Positions 53,639 to 62,965 are shown, counted from the first letter of the stretch. The stretch: 64,000 nucleotides of DNA from Paracoccaceae bacterium (GCA_022822495.1 JAJEBQ010000052.1:1-64000), one strand, 5' to 3'. Made by a program: numbers and translations. The notes: generated by a model from the letters alone, not told the origin.

Positions 53639-54208
53639 TCAAATCTGATCCAAATTTTGGTGGAGTTTCTCCGCTGTATCAATAAGATCTTGTTGGTGTA
53701 GATTGTTAAGGTATTCCACAGGGGTGTACGGGGGATTGACCAAACGGGATCGAACATTTCTAAACGCCATGAGTGTAATTGTTGGCCTAGATTCAAACAA
53801 TTCGCAGATAAATGTGTCAGGATGAAGTGCTTTTATCCCATATAGTGAAAGCGTATTTACTGGAAAATCTCCTAGGTTTATAGTAATGATATATTTGCAT
53901 TTCGCTTCAATAGCAGCAGCTAATACATGTCGGTCACCAAGATCGGGTAAGGTGAGGTTTGGTATATGATGTTCATAATTAACAACAAGGCATTCTCGAA
54001 CGGCTACGTCCATTTTCTTGCGCCTACGCTCAAGCCTGGCGCGAGATAAATCGGGTCTATTCTTAATCAAATTTTCTATCCATTCCCTATGTATGGCATC
54101 GGTCCATTTAGCATGAAAACTTCCTGAAATTGCCAACTCAATTAGAATATCACAAATTGTTACAGAATAAAGTACGTTGGCATCGTAAAGAACTGAGGGG
54201 TTATTCAT
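53639..54208 (-). CDS. PIN-domain protein, probable toxin
   Basis: A 189-residue PIN-like protein. Acidic residues are found in VLYDANVLYSV, WTDAIHREWIENL and DLGDRHVLAAAIEAKCKYII, then TINLGDFP, fitting the four-acid PIN core. It overlaps the preceding HTH gene by four bases. PIN toxins of this type cleave RNA; the pair is therefore a likely toxin-antitoxin module. It is not related closely to the DUF4411 protein at 43578. Confidence 0.75.
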   Translation of the reverse strand: MNNPSVLYDANVLYSVTICDILIELAISGSFHAKWTDAIHREWIENLIKNRPDLSRARLERRRKKMDVAVRECLVVNYEHHIPNLTLPDLGDRHVLAAAIEAKCKYIITINLGDFPVNTLSLYGIKALHPDTFICELFESRPTITLMAFRNVRSRLVNPPYTPVEYLNNLHQQDLIDTAEKLHQNLDQI

Positions 54209-54660
54209 CCACTACCATAGCCTAGGTTTAGCTCCTGCGCCTCAGCAACTAGCTCTTTAAGAATAGCTTCCTGCTTTTCTTCGTTGTCATTTCTATAGGC
54301 CATTAAATCTTCTATTAGTATTCGATAGCGCGAGCCTACTTTATGATAACAAATCTTTTCCTCCATTAAGAGTTTTATAAGTTCTGATAGTGGGATGTTA
54401 AGAATTTCAGCAGCTCTTTGAGGTGATAATTCCCTCCCCTCAGGAATTATTACCAAACCTCTATGTTCCGCCATAATGTCGAGGATCTTTAACAAAATCC
54501 TTACCACTGCTGGAGGAAGTTCAATGAGATCTTCCTTATTGTTATTGATAGCTTTGAATTTAATTGTATTTCTTTTATTGGCATAAGGCGACAATACCTC
54601 CTTAGAGTATTTCGCTAAGGTGGCATCTAATGCTTTAGTTAGATACTCGTATTCTTTCAT
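54205..54660 (-). CDS. Excisionase-type HTH protein, probable antitoxin
   Basis: A 151-residue protein. The second half has the excisionase/MerR-like HTH pattern LSPQRAAEILNIPLSELIKLLMEEKICYHKVGSRYRI followed by LIEDLMAYRND. Such HTH antitoxins occur before PIN toxins and bind their own promoter. A 12-bp palindrome 84 bases upstream of the ATG (54745-54772) is a possible operator. It is the first gene of the pair. Confidence 0.7.
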   Translation of the reverse strand: MKEYEYLTKALDATLAKYSKEVLSPYANKRNTIKFKAINNNKEDLIELPPAVVRILLKILDIMAEHRGLVIIPEGRELSPQRAAEILNIPLSELIKLLMEEKICYHKVGSRYRILIEDLMAYRNDNEEKQEAILKELVAEAQELNLGYGSG

Positions 54661-54744
54661 TTCTTTGCCTGCTTATCCAAATAATTATCCCAAGTGAAAA
54701 TATACGAAATAGACGTAAGAATTACAATAATTTTCGTTAATCCT

Positions 54745-54772
54745 CAGTAATTCCCGTTGGCGGGAATTACTG
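54745..54772. promoter_or_regulatory. 12-bp perfect palindrome between pdxJ and the toxin-antitoxin pair
   Basis: CAGTAATTCCCG (54745-54756) and CGGGAATTACTG (54761-54772) form a perfect 12-bp inverted repeat around TTGG. Neither flank is followed by a T-run, so an operator for the HTH gene is more likely than a terminator. Confidence 0.6.
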
Positions 54773-54808
54773 ATATAATACCCAAATACATCCCTTAAGC
54801 CCCCGCGA

Positions 54809-55564
54809 TTACTGGACGGGACGTGCTTCATCCATGGCCTGACGCATGGTCTTTACAGCTTCTTGCAAACCGGTAAAGATAGCCTCGCCAATTAGAAAAT
54901 GGCCAATGTTCAGTTCTTTGATTATATCAATGGCCGCCACCTCCCTCACCGATTGAAAATTAAGGCCATGCCCGGCATGCACTTCAAGTCCCAATTCATG
55001 GGCTTGGTAAGCAGCTGTAATAATTTTCCTTAGTTCCTCTGCTTGCACATTATCAAGACCCTCATTAATTGCCTCACAATAGGGTCCTGTATGAATTTCC
55101 ACTACCTGAGCACCGGCCTCGGCTGAAGCTTTTATCTGGTTTGGATCAGTCCCAATAAAAAAGGAAATCCGACAGCCTTTATCGTTGAGCGGTTTGATGT
55201 ACTCTCGCAGAACTGTCAACTGACCGACGACATTCAAACCTGCCTCGGTCGTTCTTTCCTGGCGTCGCTCAGGAACCAGGCAGATGGCGTGGGGATTATG
55301 TTTCAGGGCTATTTGCTGCATTTCACTGGTGGCTGCCATTTCAAGATTGAGGGGAATATTCAAATTATCTTTTAATCGAGCAATATCACGATCCCTTATA
55401 TGCCTTCGATCCTCCCTGAGGTGGGCTGTGATACCATCGGCACCTGCCTTTTCTGCGAGCAGCGCTGCATCAACTGGATCTGGATGATCATGACCACGAG
55501 CGTTTCTTACAGTTGCCACATGGTCAATATTCACACCCAAACGCAAATAATTGGAGTTAACCAT
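54809..55564 (-). CDS. pdxJ: Pyridoxine 5'-phosphate synthase PdxJ
   Basis: A 251-residue enzyme. Substrate and catalytic regions LRLGVNIDHVATVRNARG, DGITAHLREDRRHI, EMAATSEM, CLVPERRQERTTEAGL and HAGHGLNF are all canonical. It makes pyridoxine phosphate from deoxyxylulose phosphate and aminoacetone phosphate. It follows spoT after 46 bases and marks the left edge of the insert in the core operon. Confidence 0.95.
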   Translation of the reverse strand: MVNSNYLRLGVNIDHVATVRNARGHDHPDPVDAALLAEKAGADGITAHLREDRRHIRDRDIARLKDNLNIPLNLEMAATSEMQQIALKHNPHAICLVPERRQERTTEAGLNVVGQLTVLREYIKPLNDKGCRISFFIGTDPNQIKASAEAGAQVVEIHTGPYCEAINEGLDNVQAEELRKIITAAYQAHELGLEVHAGHGLNFQSVREVAAIDIIKELNIGHFLIGEAIFTGLQEAVKTMRQAMDEARPVQ

Positions 55565-55610
55565 ATTGTCACCAAAGTAAAATAAAAGTTGGAGTTACTG
55601 ATAAACGACC

Positions 55611-57821
55611 TCAGGCTACCGTTTCAAGGGTCTGATTTGAGTATTTGCTTTGAATTGCACTTCCTCGGTATCTGGTTATGCTTTTTACACATTGTTTGGC
55701 ACTAACAAAACTGATGATTTCGTACAAATGCTTGAGATGACTGACTTCTACCTCCAGCTGAAAATGGAAACTTTCCAGAGTTCGGGATTTTACAATCACA
55801 TTGCTAATATTGGCTTTTCTTGAACCTATAGCCGAACACACTTCCCCCAGGGCGCCAGGCCGATTTGACATGCTGATTTCGAGTTTGGCAGGGTGCTTGA
55901 TAGCATACGGTCCGGGATGCCATTCCAAATCAATCCACCGGTCATACTGTTGCATATCCTCCAGGATTCGGCAATCAAAAACGTGTACCTGAACAGAGTT
56001 GTCATCTGTTTGAAACCCAATGATACGATCCCCGGGAAGAGGATAACAGCAGGTTGCCATGTCTGGGTGGGTATCATTTTTTAATCCCAGAATAAGTTGC
56101 TCAGGTTCCTCCTCCGATGTTGCGAATGAGGAGTCGGGGTACAGGACAAACAACACATCACGGGAATTGATTTCCATGATTCCAATCCGTCTGAGAAGTT
56201 CGTCACCACTTTCAATTTTGAGAATTTCTGCCGCCGTCCGTACGGCACTTTCCGAAAAAACCTTGCCGTTGTCCTCCATGAAATGTCGTAGGGTTGCCCG
56301 TCCAAACTGAATGGCTTCACTGACTTTCAGGTCCGCTTCCAGATCCTTAACAAATTTCTGACTTTTCTTGGTTGAGGCACTTTGCTTTTTCTGATCATCA
56401 ATGTATTTGCTTGGAGCGGTAATGATATTAATCACCTGCCCATTCGCTATCTTGTTATCCAGTTGAACAACTTCCCCATTGATGGTAGCACTTATGGCCC
56501 GATCACCCATGTCCTGGTTCAACTCGTAGGCAAAGTCCAATATGGTGGCGTTTTTGGCGAGCCATACAACCTCAAGGGAAGGGGTATAACAGAACACACT
56601 TCGGGCGTTGATTTCTTCCCGCAAGTAATCAAGAAAATCAACTTTGTCTGCACTTTCCAACAATACATTGTCAAGTTTCTGTTTCCAAACTGAAGAATTC
56701 ACCATATAGGGGTTGGCCATTTTTACCCCTTCCTTGTATTGCCAATGATTGGCAATTCCGGTTTCAGCCACTTCATGCATCAACCTCGTTCTAATCTGGA
56801 ATTCAACTCTATGTTCGGCGTCATAATTTACGGTAGTGTGTAAAGATCGGTAACCATTGGGTTTTGGATTGCTGATATAATCCTTAAATCGGTTCGGAAC
56901 TGCTTGCCATTTGTTATGAATAGCCCCTAATGCCACATAGACATCATCCTCAACTCGAGTGATGACTCGGATGCCGTAAAGATCAAAAATAGAGGAAATT
57001 TTCTTTAACCCCGTTCGCATTTTACGCCAAAGGGAAAAAGGTCTTTTTTCCCTGCTTTCAATTCTGATGCCGGCAAGTCCCTTTTGGAGGAGGCTTCGCT
57101 CCAGCTGCCTGGTAATTTGTTCCATCAATGGTTCTGAACCTTGATTTTTTTGCTCGGCCTTCCATCGAAGCTCCTCAATGTATTTGACAACGGATTGACG
57201 TGCTCGGGGATATAAAATTTCGAAAGCCAAATCCTCAAGTTCTTCCCGCCAAGCCTGCAACCCCAGCATGCCAGCTATGGGAGCATAAAATTCCATGGTT
57301 TCCTTGGCCTTGAAACGTTGCTTGGAAACCGAGAGAAAGCTGATCGTTTGCAGGTTATGCAGACGGTCGGCCAATTTTACCAGGATAACCCTGTCATCTC
57401 TGGCCAGGGCGACAATTAGCTTCTGTACATTGGCGACCTGTTTTTGAACCGAAGGGTCCAGGTTCAGTTCTGTTATTTTGGTCACACCATCGACAATATC
57501 GGCTATTTCATGGCCAAATTTCTCCTTGATGGACTTATAAACAATCCCTTCAGAGTCCTCAATGGAGTCATGAAGCAGGGCTGCAATGATAATGTCGGAG
57601 TGAAGCTGTTTGTCGGCCAATATATTGGCTACGGCCACCAAGTGAATAAAATATGGCTCACCAGATTTTCGTTTTTGTTTTTTATGGCATTCAAGAGAAA
57701 AGTAGAAGGCTTCCTTGACTTTTCGCTTGTCTGGATAAGCCTCATAGGAGGAAATCTTGCTTAATAATTCCTCTAGATGAGCATCCCAATCATGTGTTTG
57801 GGCATCAATTCCATTAATAAT
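55611..57821 (-). CDS. spoT: Bifunctional (p)ppGpp synthetase/hydrolase SpoT/Rel, with non-standard start
   Basis: The HD hydrolase domain (KSGEPYFIHLVAVANIL, ALLHDSIEDS), the synthetase domain (YGIRVITRVEDDVYVALG, NGYRSLHTTVNY), a TGS domain (VFCYTPSLEVVWLAKNAT) and a C-terminal ACT domain (ISMSNRPGALGEVCSAIGS) are all present. The first recognised start codon in frame, TTG 57641, would cut the protein inside the HD domain. Coding continues upstream as LEELLSKISSYEAYPDKRK and further to the end of rpoZ without any ATG, GTG or TTG. Candidate AUU codons lie at 57821, 57818 and 57809, with GGAG/AAGAG at the rpoZ end as ribosome site. An ATG at 57814 is in another frame, so a frameshift is the alternative. 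Confidence 0.85.
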   Translation of the reverse strand: MINGIDAQTHDWDAHLEELLSKISSYEAYPDKRKVKEAFYFSLECHKKQKRKSGEPYFIHLVAVANILADKQLHSDIIIAALLHDSIEDSEGIVYKSIKEKFGHEIADIVDGVTKITELNLDPSVQKQVANVQKLIVALARDDRVILVKLADRLHNLQTISFLSVSKQRFKAKETMEFYAPIAGMLGLQAWREELEDLAFEILYPRARQSVVKYIEELRWKAEQKNQGSEPLMEQITRQLERSLLQKGLAGIRIESREKRPFSLWRKMRTGLKKISSIFDLYGIRVITRVEDDVYVALGAIHNKWQAVPNRFKDYISNPKPNGYRSLHTTVNYDAEHRVEFQIRTRLMHEVAETGIANHWQYKEGVKMANPYMVNSSVWKQKLDNVLLESADKVDFLDYLREEINARSVFCYTPSLEVVWLAKNATILDFAYELNQDMGDRAISATINGEVVQLDNKIANGQVINIITAPSKYIDDQKKQSASTKKSQKFVKDLEADLKVSEAIQFGRATLRHFMEDNGKVFSESAVRTAAEILKIESGDELLRRIGIMEINSRDVLFVLYPDSSFATSEEEPEQLILGLKNDTHPDMATCCYPLPGDRIIGFQTDDNSVQVHVFDCRILEDMQQYDRWIDLEWHPGPYAIKHPAKLEISMSNRPGALGEVCSAIGSRKANISNVIVKSRTLESFHFQLEVEVSHLKHLYEIISFVSAKQCVKSITRYRGSAIQSKYSNQTLETVA

Positions 57822-57823
57822 TG

Positions 57824-58183
57824 TTACTCTTCTCCGCCCGGCTTGCCAAGACCTATCATATCTTCAACAAAAAAGTCCTTGCCCTGTAGTCCACCATAGT
57901 CGGTGGCATCCAATCCCAACTGCAAATTGAACTCTTCGTCTTCAAGAGGTGGGGCTTCGGCATATTTCTGGTGTTTGGAAATGGCTCTTTGGTTCAGTGT
58001 ATCCACTGCTTGTGTACCATCAGCGATTTCTCGCAAGGCAACGACTGTATGCTTGTCATTATCCAACTCAACAGTTGGATAGTCGCCATTTGAAAGTTCT
58101 TTGGCCCTATGGGCGGCAAGCATGACCAACTTAAACCTGTTGGGTTCTTTTTCAATACAATCCTCGGTGGTAACTCGAGCCAT
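57824..58183 (-). CDS. rpoZ: RNA polymerase omega subunit
   Basis: A 119-residue protein with the omega signature [33 protein letters not shown] and VALREIADG. The acidic C-terminal extension ([20 protein letters not shown]) is longer than in E. coli and usual for alphaproteobacteria. It binds the beta-prime subunit. It precedes spoT, the normal alphaproteobacterial order. Confidence 0.92.
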   Translation of the reverse strand: MARVTTEDCIEKEPNRFKLVMLAAHRAKELSNGDYPTVELDNDKHTVVALREIADGTQAVDTLNQRAISKHQKYAEAPPLEDEEFNLQLGLDATDYGGLQGKDFFVEDMIGLGKPGGEE

Positions 58184-58450
58184 CTGGAAACTCCATAAAT
58201 CACTTACTTATTCACCTTCATCATATAACCATTTCAACGGGAGTTTCAACCGATAATGAAGTCAGAATTCGGTTTGGCAAAAAAATATGCCTTACCACGA
58301 ATGCCCTGTCTGTACTATTGATTTAAGTGGTTATTGGCATGAAATAACTTCAAATGAATTGCAGATTTAAAACTTTTGTCTTTATTTTATCAATAAATCT
58401 ACTACTCTATAGGTAAACAGTATCAAACCCGATATAACCTTGGTAGTTTT

Positions 58451-59407
58451 ATGAGTATGTCCAAACAAAAACCAGAACTTGATCTCTATATGATTTCACC
58501 CAGAGGATTTTGTGCCGGTGTGGAAAGAGCCATTCAGATAGTTGAGCAATCACTAGTCAAATGGGGGCCGCCTGTTTATGTCAGACATGAGATTGTTCAC
58601 AATAAATTTGTTGTTGACACTCTTCGGAATAAGGGCGTGGTTTTTGTCAAGTCACTGGACGAGTGTCCAGACGACCGGCCTGTCATCCTTTCGGCTCATG
58701 GTGTAGCCAGATCGGTAATCAAGAAGGCTCAAAATCGTGACATGAATTTTATGGATGCCATCTGTCCTCTGGTCTCCAAGGTCCACGTAGAAATTCTGAA
58801 AAACCACCGGGAAGGGCTACAGAATGTTATGATAGGTCATGCTGGACACCCCGAAACATTGGGAACACTGGGCCAGCTGTCATTAGGTGAAATTTTTCTT
58901 GTTGAAACAGTTGAGGATGTTGAAAACCTGACACCCGATGATCCTGACAAAATTGCCTATGTAACTCAAACAACCCTGTCAATTGATGATATAACCCCTA
59001 TCATCAAAGCTCTCAAAAACAAATTTCCAAATATCAAGGAACCACATAAGTCTGACATTTGCTATGCAACCACTAACAGGCAGGAAGCTGTCAAGAAAGC
59101 CGCCCCATTCATAGAGGGTCTTTTTGTGATAGGCAGTCCTAATTCATCCAACTCCAAGCGCCTTGTTGAAGTGGGGCGAAATGCTGGTTGTTCTTTTTCC
59201 ATGTTGATTTCAGGGCCAGAGGAAATGAATTTGTCTCTCATTCGAAAATTCAAAACCATAGGTCTAACATCGGGCGCAAGTGCACCGGAAATTCTGGTCG
59301 AGCGATGTCAAGAATTCCTGCAAAAGCATTTTCACATCAAATTTGTTTCGCTTGAAACCATAAAAGAGAATGTAACTTTCAATCTACCTAAAGAATTAAG
59401 GGTATGA
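58451..59407 (+). CDS. ispH: 4-hydroxy-3-methylbut-2-enyl diphosphate reductase IspH
   Basis: A 318-residue iron-sulfur enzyme. The three cluster cysteines are in [25 protein letters not shown] and [11 protein letters not shown]. Active-site regions [17 protein letters not shown] and TSGASAPE are intact. It gives IPP and DMAPP, ending the MEP pathway. Its promoter should lie in the 267-base gap to rpoZ, which is divergent. Confidence 0.95.
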   Translation: MSMSKQKPELDLYMISPRGFCAGVERAIQIVEQSLVKWGPPVYVRHEIVHNKFVVDTLRNKGVVFVKSLDECPDDRPVILSAHGVARSVIKKAQNRDMNFMDAICPLVSKVHVEILKNHREGLQNVMIGHAGHPETLGTLGQLSLGEIFLVETVEDVENLTPDDPDKIAYVTQTTLSIDDITPIIKALKNKFPNIKEPHKSDICYATTNRQEAVKKAAPFIEGLFVIGSPNSSNSKRLVEVGRNAGCSFSMLISGPEEMNLSLIRKFKTIGLTSGASAPEILVERCQEFLQKHFHIKFVSLETIKENVTFNLPKELRV

Positions 59408-59446
59408 GCGAAGCCCCCCTTATTGCGAGGCTGAATAGCTAATTGC

Positions 59447-60331
59447 ATGATAACCGCTCGAATTACAGTAAATTATGATGCTGTTAAGGGTATAGGTTTC
59501 TGGACTTCAAAAATTGCGTTTCCTGAAGATGACTGCCGGCAAATTACCGAAAGAGAACTTTCCGGGAAGTACATCAACACTTTCCAACAGGAGATTGAAT
59601 TACTTGCTGTCATAACAACCCTGTCTTTGATACCCGAGGGAAACGAATTCGTGGAAGTTTCTTCAAACAGCACCTTTGTGCTGCAAGAGTTTCGTAGTCA
59701 ATATAAAGAGCAAAAAAAGGTTGATACCAAGAACAACAATCGGGTTAATGATCTTTTTAATATCCTATTTTACTTGAGTTCCAGAAGAAATATCTCTTGG
59801 TTGCTCACCACCCCTAAGGGGTCAGAAAAACAGTTGAAAGTACCCTCAAGCTCTCAGGAAAATAACCTCATTCCTAAATCCGAGAACACCAAATTTATCG
59901 CCTATACCGATGGTTCATGCCTGGGAAATCCTGGCAACGGGGGATGGGGAGTTGTTGTTGAAGCAAGGTCTCAGGGTGAACTTGTACAGACCTACGAGTT
60001 CTCTGGTTCCGAACCAAATACGACCAATAACCGCATGGAGCTAACTGGAGCCATCAAGGTATTGGAAAACTTGCCCGAGAATTCGCAAATTACAATTAAT
60101 ACTGACAGCAAATATCTGTACGATGGTATTACAGGCTGGATCAAAAACTGGAAAGCAAAATACTGGCATACATCTGCCGGCAAACCTGTATTGAACAAGG
60201 ATTTATGGCAATGGCTGGATGAATTAACTTCTCAGCATCGAGTCAAATGGAATTGGGTCAAAGGTCATCATGTCTGCGACGGTAATATCCAAGCTGACCT
60301 TTTGGCTACAACAGCAGCAAAACAGAATTAA
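59447..60331 (+). CDS. rnhA: Ribonuclease HI with an extra N-terminal RNase H-like domain
   Basis: The C-terminal half (from about residue 148) is a normal RNase HI: YTDGSCLGNPGNGGWG (Asp), NRMELTGAI (Glu), TDSKYLYDGITGWIKNWK (Asp), and GHHVCDGNIQADLLA with the last His and Asp. The first 130 residues are an extra domain. Its order (strand-rich start, QQEIELLAVITTLSLI, then VEVSSNSTFVLQEF) mirrors the RNase H core (E in a helix, then D/S on a strand), suggesting a degenerate duplicate. A short linker of Ser and charged residues joins them. It removes RNA from RNA-DNA hybrids. Confidence 0.85.
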   Translation: MITARITVNYDAVKGIGFWTSKIAFPEDDCRQITERELSGKYINTFQQEIELLAVITTLSLIPEGNEFVEVSSNSTFVLQEFRSQYKEQKKVDTKNNNRVNDLFNILFYLSSRRNISWLLTTPKGSEKQLKVPSSSQENNLIPKSENTKFIAYTDGSCLGNPGNGGWGVVVEARSQGELVQTYEFSGSEPNTTNNRMELTGAIKVLENLPENSQITINTDSKYLYDGITGWIKNWKAKYWHTSAGKPVLNKDLWQWLDELTSQHRVKWNWVKGHHVCDGNIQADLLATTAAKQN

Positions 60332-60449
60332 AACAAGCGTATTTTGTGGATCCCTTGTACCTGGGGAAAAATGTGACTCCCCATTATTATGGAAAGTGTT
60401 GAAAATTGAAAAATAGTCTAGGTTGTTTTTTATTCTTGGAGGTATAATC

Positions 60450-61364
60450 GTGTTAATAAAAAATTGTTTTTCGATTCATATGGCCTATTCGAGAATGCCG
60501 GGTATTTTGAGTTATCGTACAAACCAATTGGGGGAAGAAGTCCTGAGGGTATCAGGAGAGTGGCTCCAATTTCACACTTTCCAGACGATTCTTCGGCAAT
60601 TTGCACCCTCAGTGATTCTTCTTTGTGCAATTTTGTTTACCCCTGCAAGCAGCATGGCAAAAGATCCCTATCTCAGATTTGGTATCGGGTTGGATCGGCC
60701 GGCCAAAACTTATTTTCATGATGAAGATTGTCGGGCAATTGGGGGTACACTGCTTTATGGTTGTACACCAGGAAATGATGACTTTCCGGTGAAAAGATCT
60801 CTGGGTGACTTTGATAACGTAACCGTACTGGAAATTGGAATGGGCTTGCCAATTGGTAGAACTCGATTGGAATATCTCCTGGAATATCGGCCAAAATTCG
60901 ATTTTGAAGGCCAATCCACTTGGAATACCTCTATTCAGGAAGCAACAGCCAGGAATATATCATCCTTGGCTAGTATGGTTGTGGGTTATGTGGATTTCAA
61001 TCATAAATCAACCCCCGATGAAGGTAAAGTGGTCCCCTTCATAGGAGCAGGTATAGGCATTGCACGCAACAAAATGAATGACTTCCAGATACGGTTCAAA
61101 AATACGACAACGACAATACCAGGGACCAATAAAACGAATGAGGCCTGGATGCTTACCGCTGGAATTGGTTATAAGATAGATATAAAAACAACCCTTGATC
61201 TTGCTTGGCAGTACACTGACCTCGGATCTCTGTATACCGGCAAAGGTATGGGCCAAGTTAATTCAAACACAACTGGAGATATACTAAATACGTGGACTCA
61301 ATTACCAACGGTTGCAAGGCTAAAAGGCCACGGATTTCGTCTGTCCCTGCGGATTGCTTTGTAG
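60450..61364 (+). CDS. Outer-membrane beta-barrel protein
   Basis: The start is GTG 60450, seven bases after GGAGG; an in-frame TTG nine codons earlier is less likely. A long N-terminal tail leads to a signal peptide (FAPSVILLCAILFTPASSMA). The mature part alternates short amphipathic strands and loops: YLRFGIGL, LEIGMGLPIG, LEYLLEYRP, VVGYVDF, PFIGAGIGIA, MLTAGIGYKI, LDLAWQYTDLGSL, GHGFRLSLRIAL. The last strand ends in a hydrophobic residue after an aromatic one upstream, as in OmpA/opacity-like barrels. Two Cys in the first loop (DCRAIGG, GCTPGN) may form a disulfide. No enzyme function is implied. Confidence 0.7.
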   Translation: MLIKNCFSIHMAYSRMPGILSYRTNQLGEEVLRVSGEWLQFHTFQTILRQFAPSVILLCAILFTPASSMAKDPYLRFGIGLDRPAKTYFHDEDCRAIGGTLLYGCTPGNDDFPVKRSLGDFDNVTVLEIGMGLPIGRTRLEYLLEYRPKFDFEGQSTWNTSIQEATARNISSLASMVVGYVDFNHKSTPDEGKVVPFIGAGIGIARNKMNDFQIRFKNTTTTIPGTNKTNEAWMLTAGIGYKIDIKTTLDLAWQYTDLGSLYTGKGMGQVNSNTTGDILNTWTQLPTVARLKGHGFRLSLRIAL

Positions 61365-61399
61365 CCATTGCCTAGCCCAAATGGCGGCTATAGCCAAGA

Positions 61400-62311
61400 T
61401 CATTGCAGGATCTCACCAACCTGAAATTTATACCCGCGCAGAAAGTCAGGTCGGTTCATGGGGCTTTTGCCTTGGCGTTGTATTAATGTCGGTCGTATGG
61501 AACCCTTGGCACAAGCCAAAGCCAGGTCATTATCCAACACCTCGCCTGGCGCCCCTCTTAATTCGGCAATTTCACATTTCAAAATCTTTATTCGTACCCC
61601 TTTATGCTCAAACCAGGCTCCGGGGTGGTGAGACAAACCATGAATGGTATTGTAGATATCTCCGACAGGAAGTTTCCAATTGATTCTTGTTTCCTCATTT
61701 TTAATTTTGTGAGCATAGCTAACTCCTTCCCTAGATTGTGGAACAGGAACAAGGTGATCAAGCCCATCAAGCGTCTGACCCAACAGGTCAGCGCCAACAT
61801 CTGCTAACATCTTCGACAATTCGGCTGTTGTTATACCCCGTTCGACCTTAATTTCCTCCTTTATGTAAACAGGGCCTGCATCCAGTGCTTTTACAACCTT
61901 TATGATACACACTCCTGTTTTGGTATCCCCGGCCATTAGTGTTCTTTGCACAGGTGCTGCTCCTCGCCATTTAGGTAATAGAGATGGGTGGATATTCAAA
62001 AATCCAAACTTGGGAATGGCGAGAAGGCTTTTGGGTAATATCAACCCATAGGAAACTACGACGGCTATATCTGGTTTTAAACTTTCAAATTGCCTGATTG
62101 TACATTCATCATCGAAATTCAGTGGCGTAATAACCTGAAGGTTATTCTGCTCGGCTAATTCTTGTATGGGGGTTGGAGTAACTTTCTTCCCCCTCTTCGC
62201 CATTCTTGGTGGTTGGGTATAAACAGCCACCAATTCACAATCCCTTGCCAGCAACAATTCCAAGGTAGGAATTGCAAATTCGGATGACCCCATCAGGATA
62301 ATTCTGTTAAT
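61400..62311 (-). CDS. fmt: Methionyl-tRNA formyltransferase, apparently AUU-initiated
   Basis: The enzyme has the formyl-transfer domain with VVVSYGLILPKSLLAI, LNIHPSLLPKWRGAAPVQ and SKMLADVGADLL and a C-terminal domain with INWKLPVGDIYNTIHGL. In frame, the first ATG (62293) would begin at MGSSEFAIP and lose the first strand. Reading upstream gives NRIILMGSSEF, exactly the usual start (M-R-I-V-F-M-G-T-P-E-F), and the codon before it is ATT 62311. An AAAGGGGAG lies five bases upstream of this ATT. The frame is closed by TAA at 62326. Initiation at AUU is therefore the best explanation. It follows def in the usual def-fmt unit. Confidence 0.85.
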   Translation of the reverse strand: MNRIILMGSSEFAIPTLELLLARDCELVAVYTQPPRMAKRGKKVTPTPIQELAEQNNLQVITPLNFDDECTIRQFESLKPDIAVVVSYGLILPKSLLAIPKFGFLNIHPSLLPKWRGAAPVQRTLMAGDTKTGVCIIKVVKALDAGPVYIKEEIKVERGITTAELSKMLADVGADLLGQTLDGLDHLVPVPQSREGVSYAHKIKNEETRINWKLPVGDIYNTIHGLSHHPGAWFEHKGVRIKILKCEIAELRGAPGEVLDNDLALACAKGSIRPTLIQRQGKSPMNRPDFLRGYKFQVGEILQ

Positions 62312-62461
62312 GTGTTCTCCCCTTTATTAGGTCCAGGTAACTTGTGATTGCGAACTGGCAATTCCAATCATCAGGTTATGTTTAAACATGGCTGGATTGG
62401 ACCGGATGTGCAGTTTTGATCAAAATTGAACCCATCTGATGTTCACACTATGACTTAATTA

Positions 62462-62965
62462 CTATTGATTGGCCAATAATTTCTTGAGATCATGGAGTAA
62501 GATTTGTCGCTTAAAACTGTGTAGATGGTCTATGAACAACCTACCCTCTAAGTGATCAATTTCATGTTGAACACAACGTGCTTCAAGCCCTTCAAAACTT
62601 TCCTTGACCAATTTACCTTCCAAATTTCTGTATTTTGTTGTGCAATAAAATGGTCTTTCAATATCAGCATATTGTTGTGGAAAGGACAGACATCCTTCCT
62701 GAGACTCTTCAGTTTCTTCAGAAGAGTCAATTATAACCGGATTAATGAATATTTTGGCACACCCTCCTGCCTGACCACAATCCATCGTAAACATCTGTTT
62801 ACTTACCCCTACTTGTGGGGCTGCCAAGCCTATACCTCTGGCATCATACATGGTATCCAGCATATCTCTTGCCAACTGCCTGATATCCTTGGTTATCCGA
62901 GTTATAAACTCCGCCTCTTTTCTAAGTACAGGATCTGGATACAGTATTACAGGGCGTATTGTCAT
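62462..62965 (-). CDS. def: Peptide deformylase
   Basis: About 167 residues from ATG 62965 (MTIRPVILYPDPVLRK), the usual start; a GTG 28 codons earlier is open but lacks support. The three conserved motifs are present: GIGLAAPQVG, EGCLSFPQQ and HEIDHLEG, the latter holding the zinc-binding histidines. It removes the formyl group from nascent proteins, acting after the fmt product. The linking of def and fmt on the same strand fits. Confidence 0.93.
   Translation of the reverse strand: MTIRPVILYPDPVLRKEAEFITRITKDIRQLARDMLDTMYDARGIGLAAPQVGVSKQMFTMDCGQAGGCAKIFINPVIIDSSEETEESQEGCLSFPQQYADIERPFYCTTKYRNLEGKLVKESFEGLEARCVQHEIDHLEGRLFIDHLHSFKRQILLHDLKKLLANQ

Noticed and set aside
60362-60383. TGGGGA/TCCCCA hairpin after rnhA as a terminator
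   Set aside because: Short stem and long loop with no T-run; too weak to annotate.
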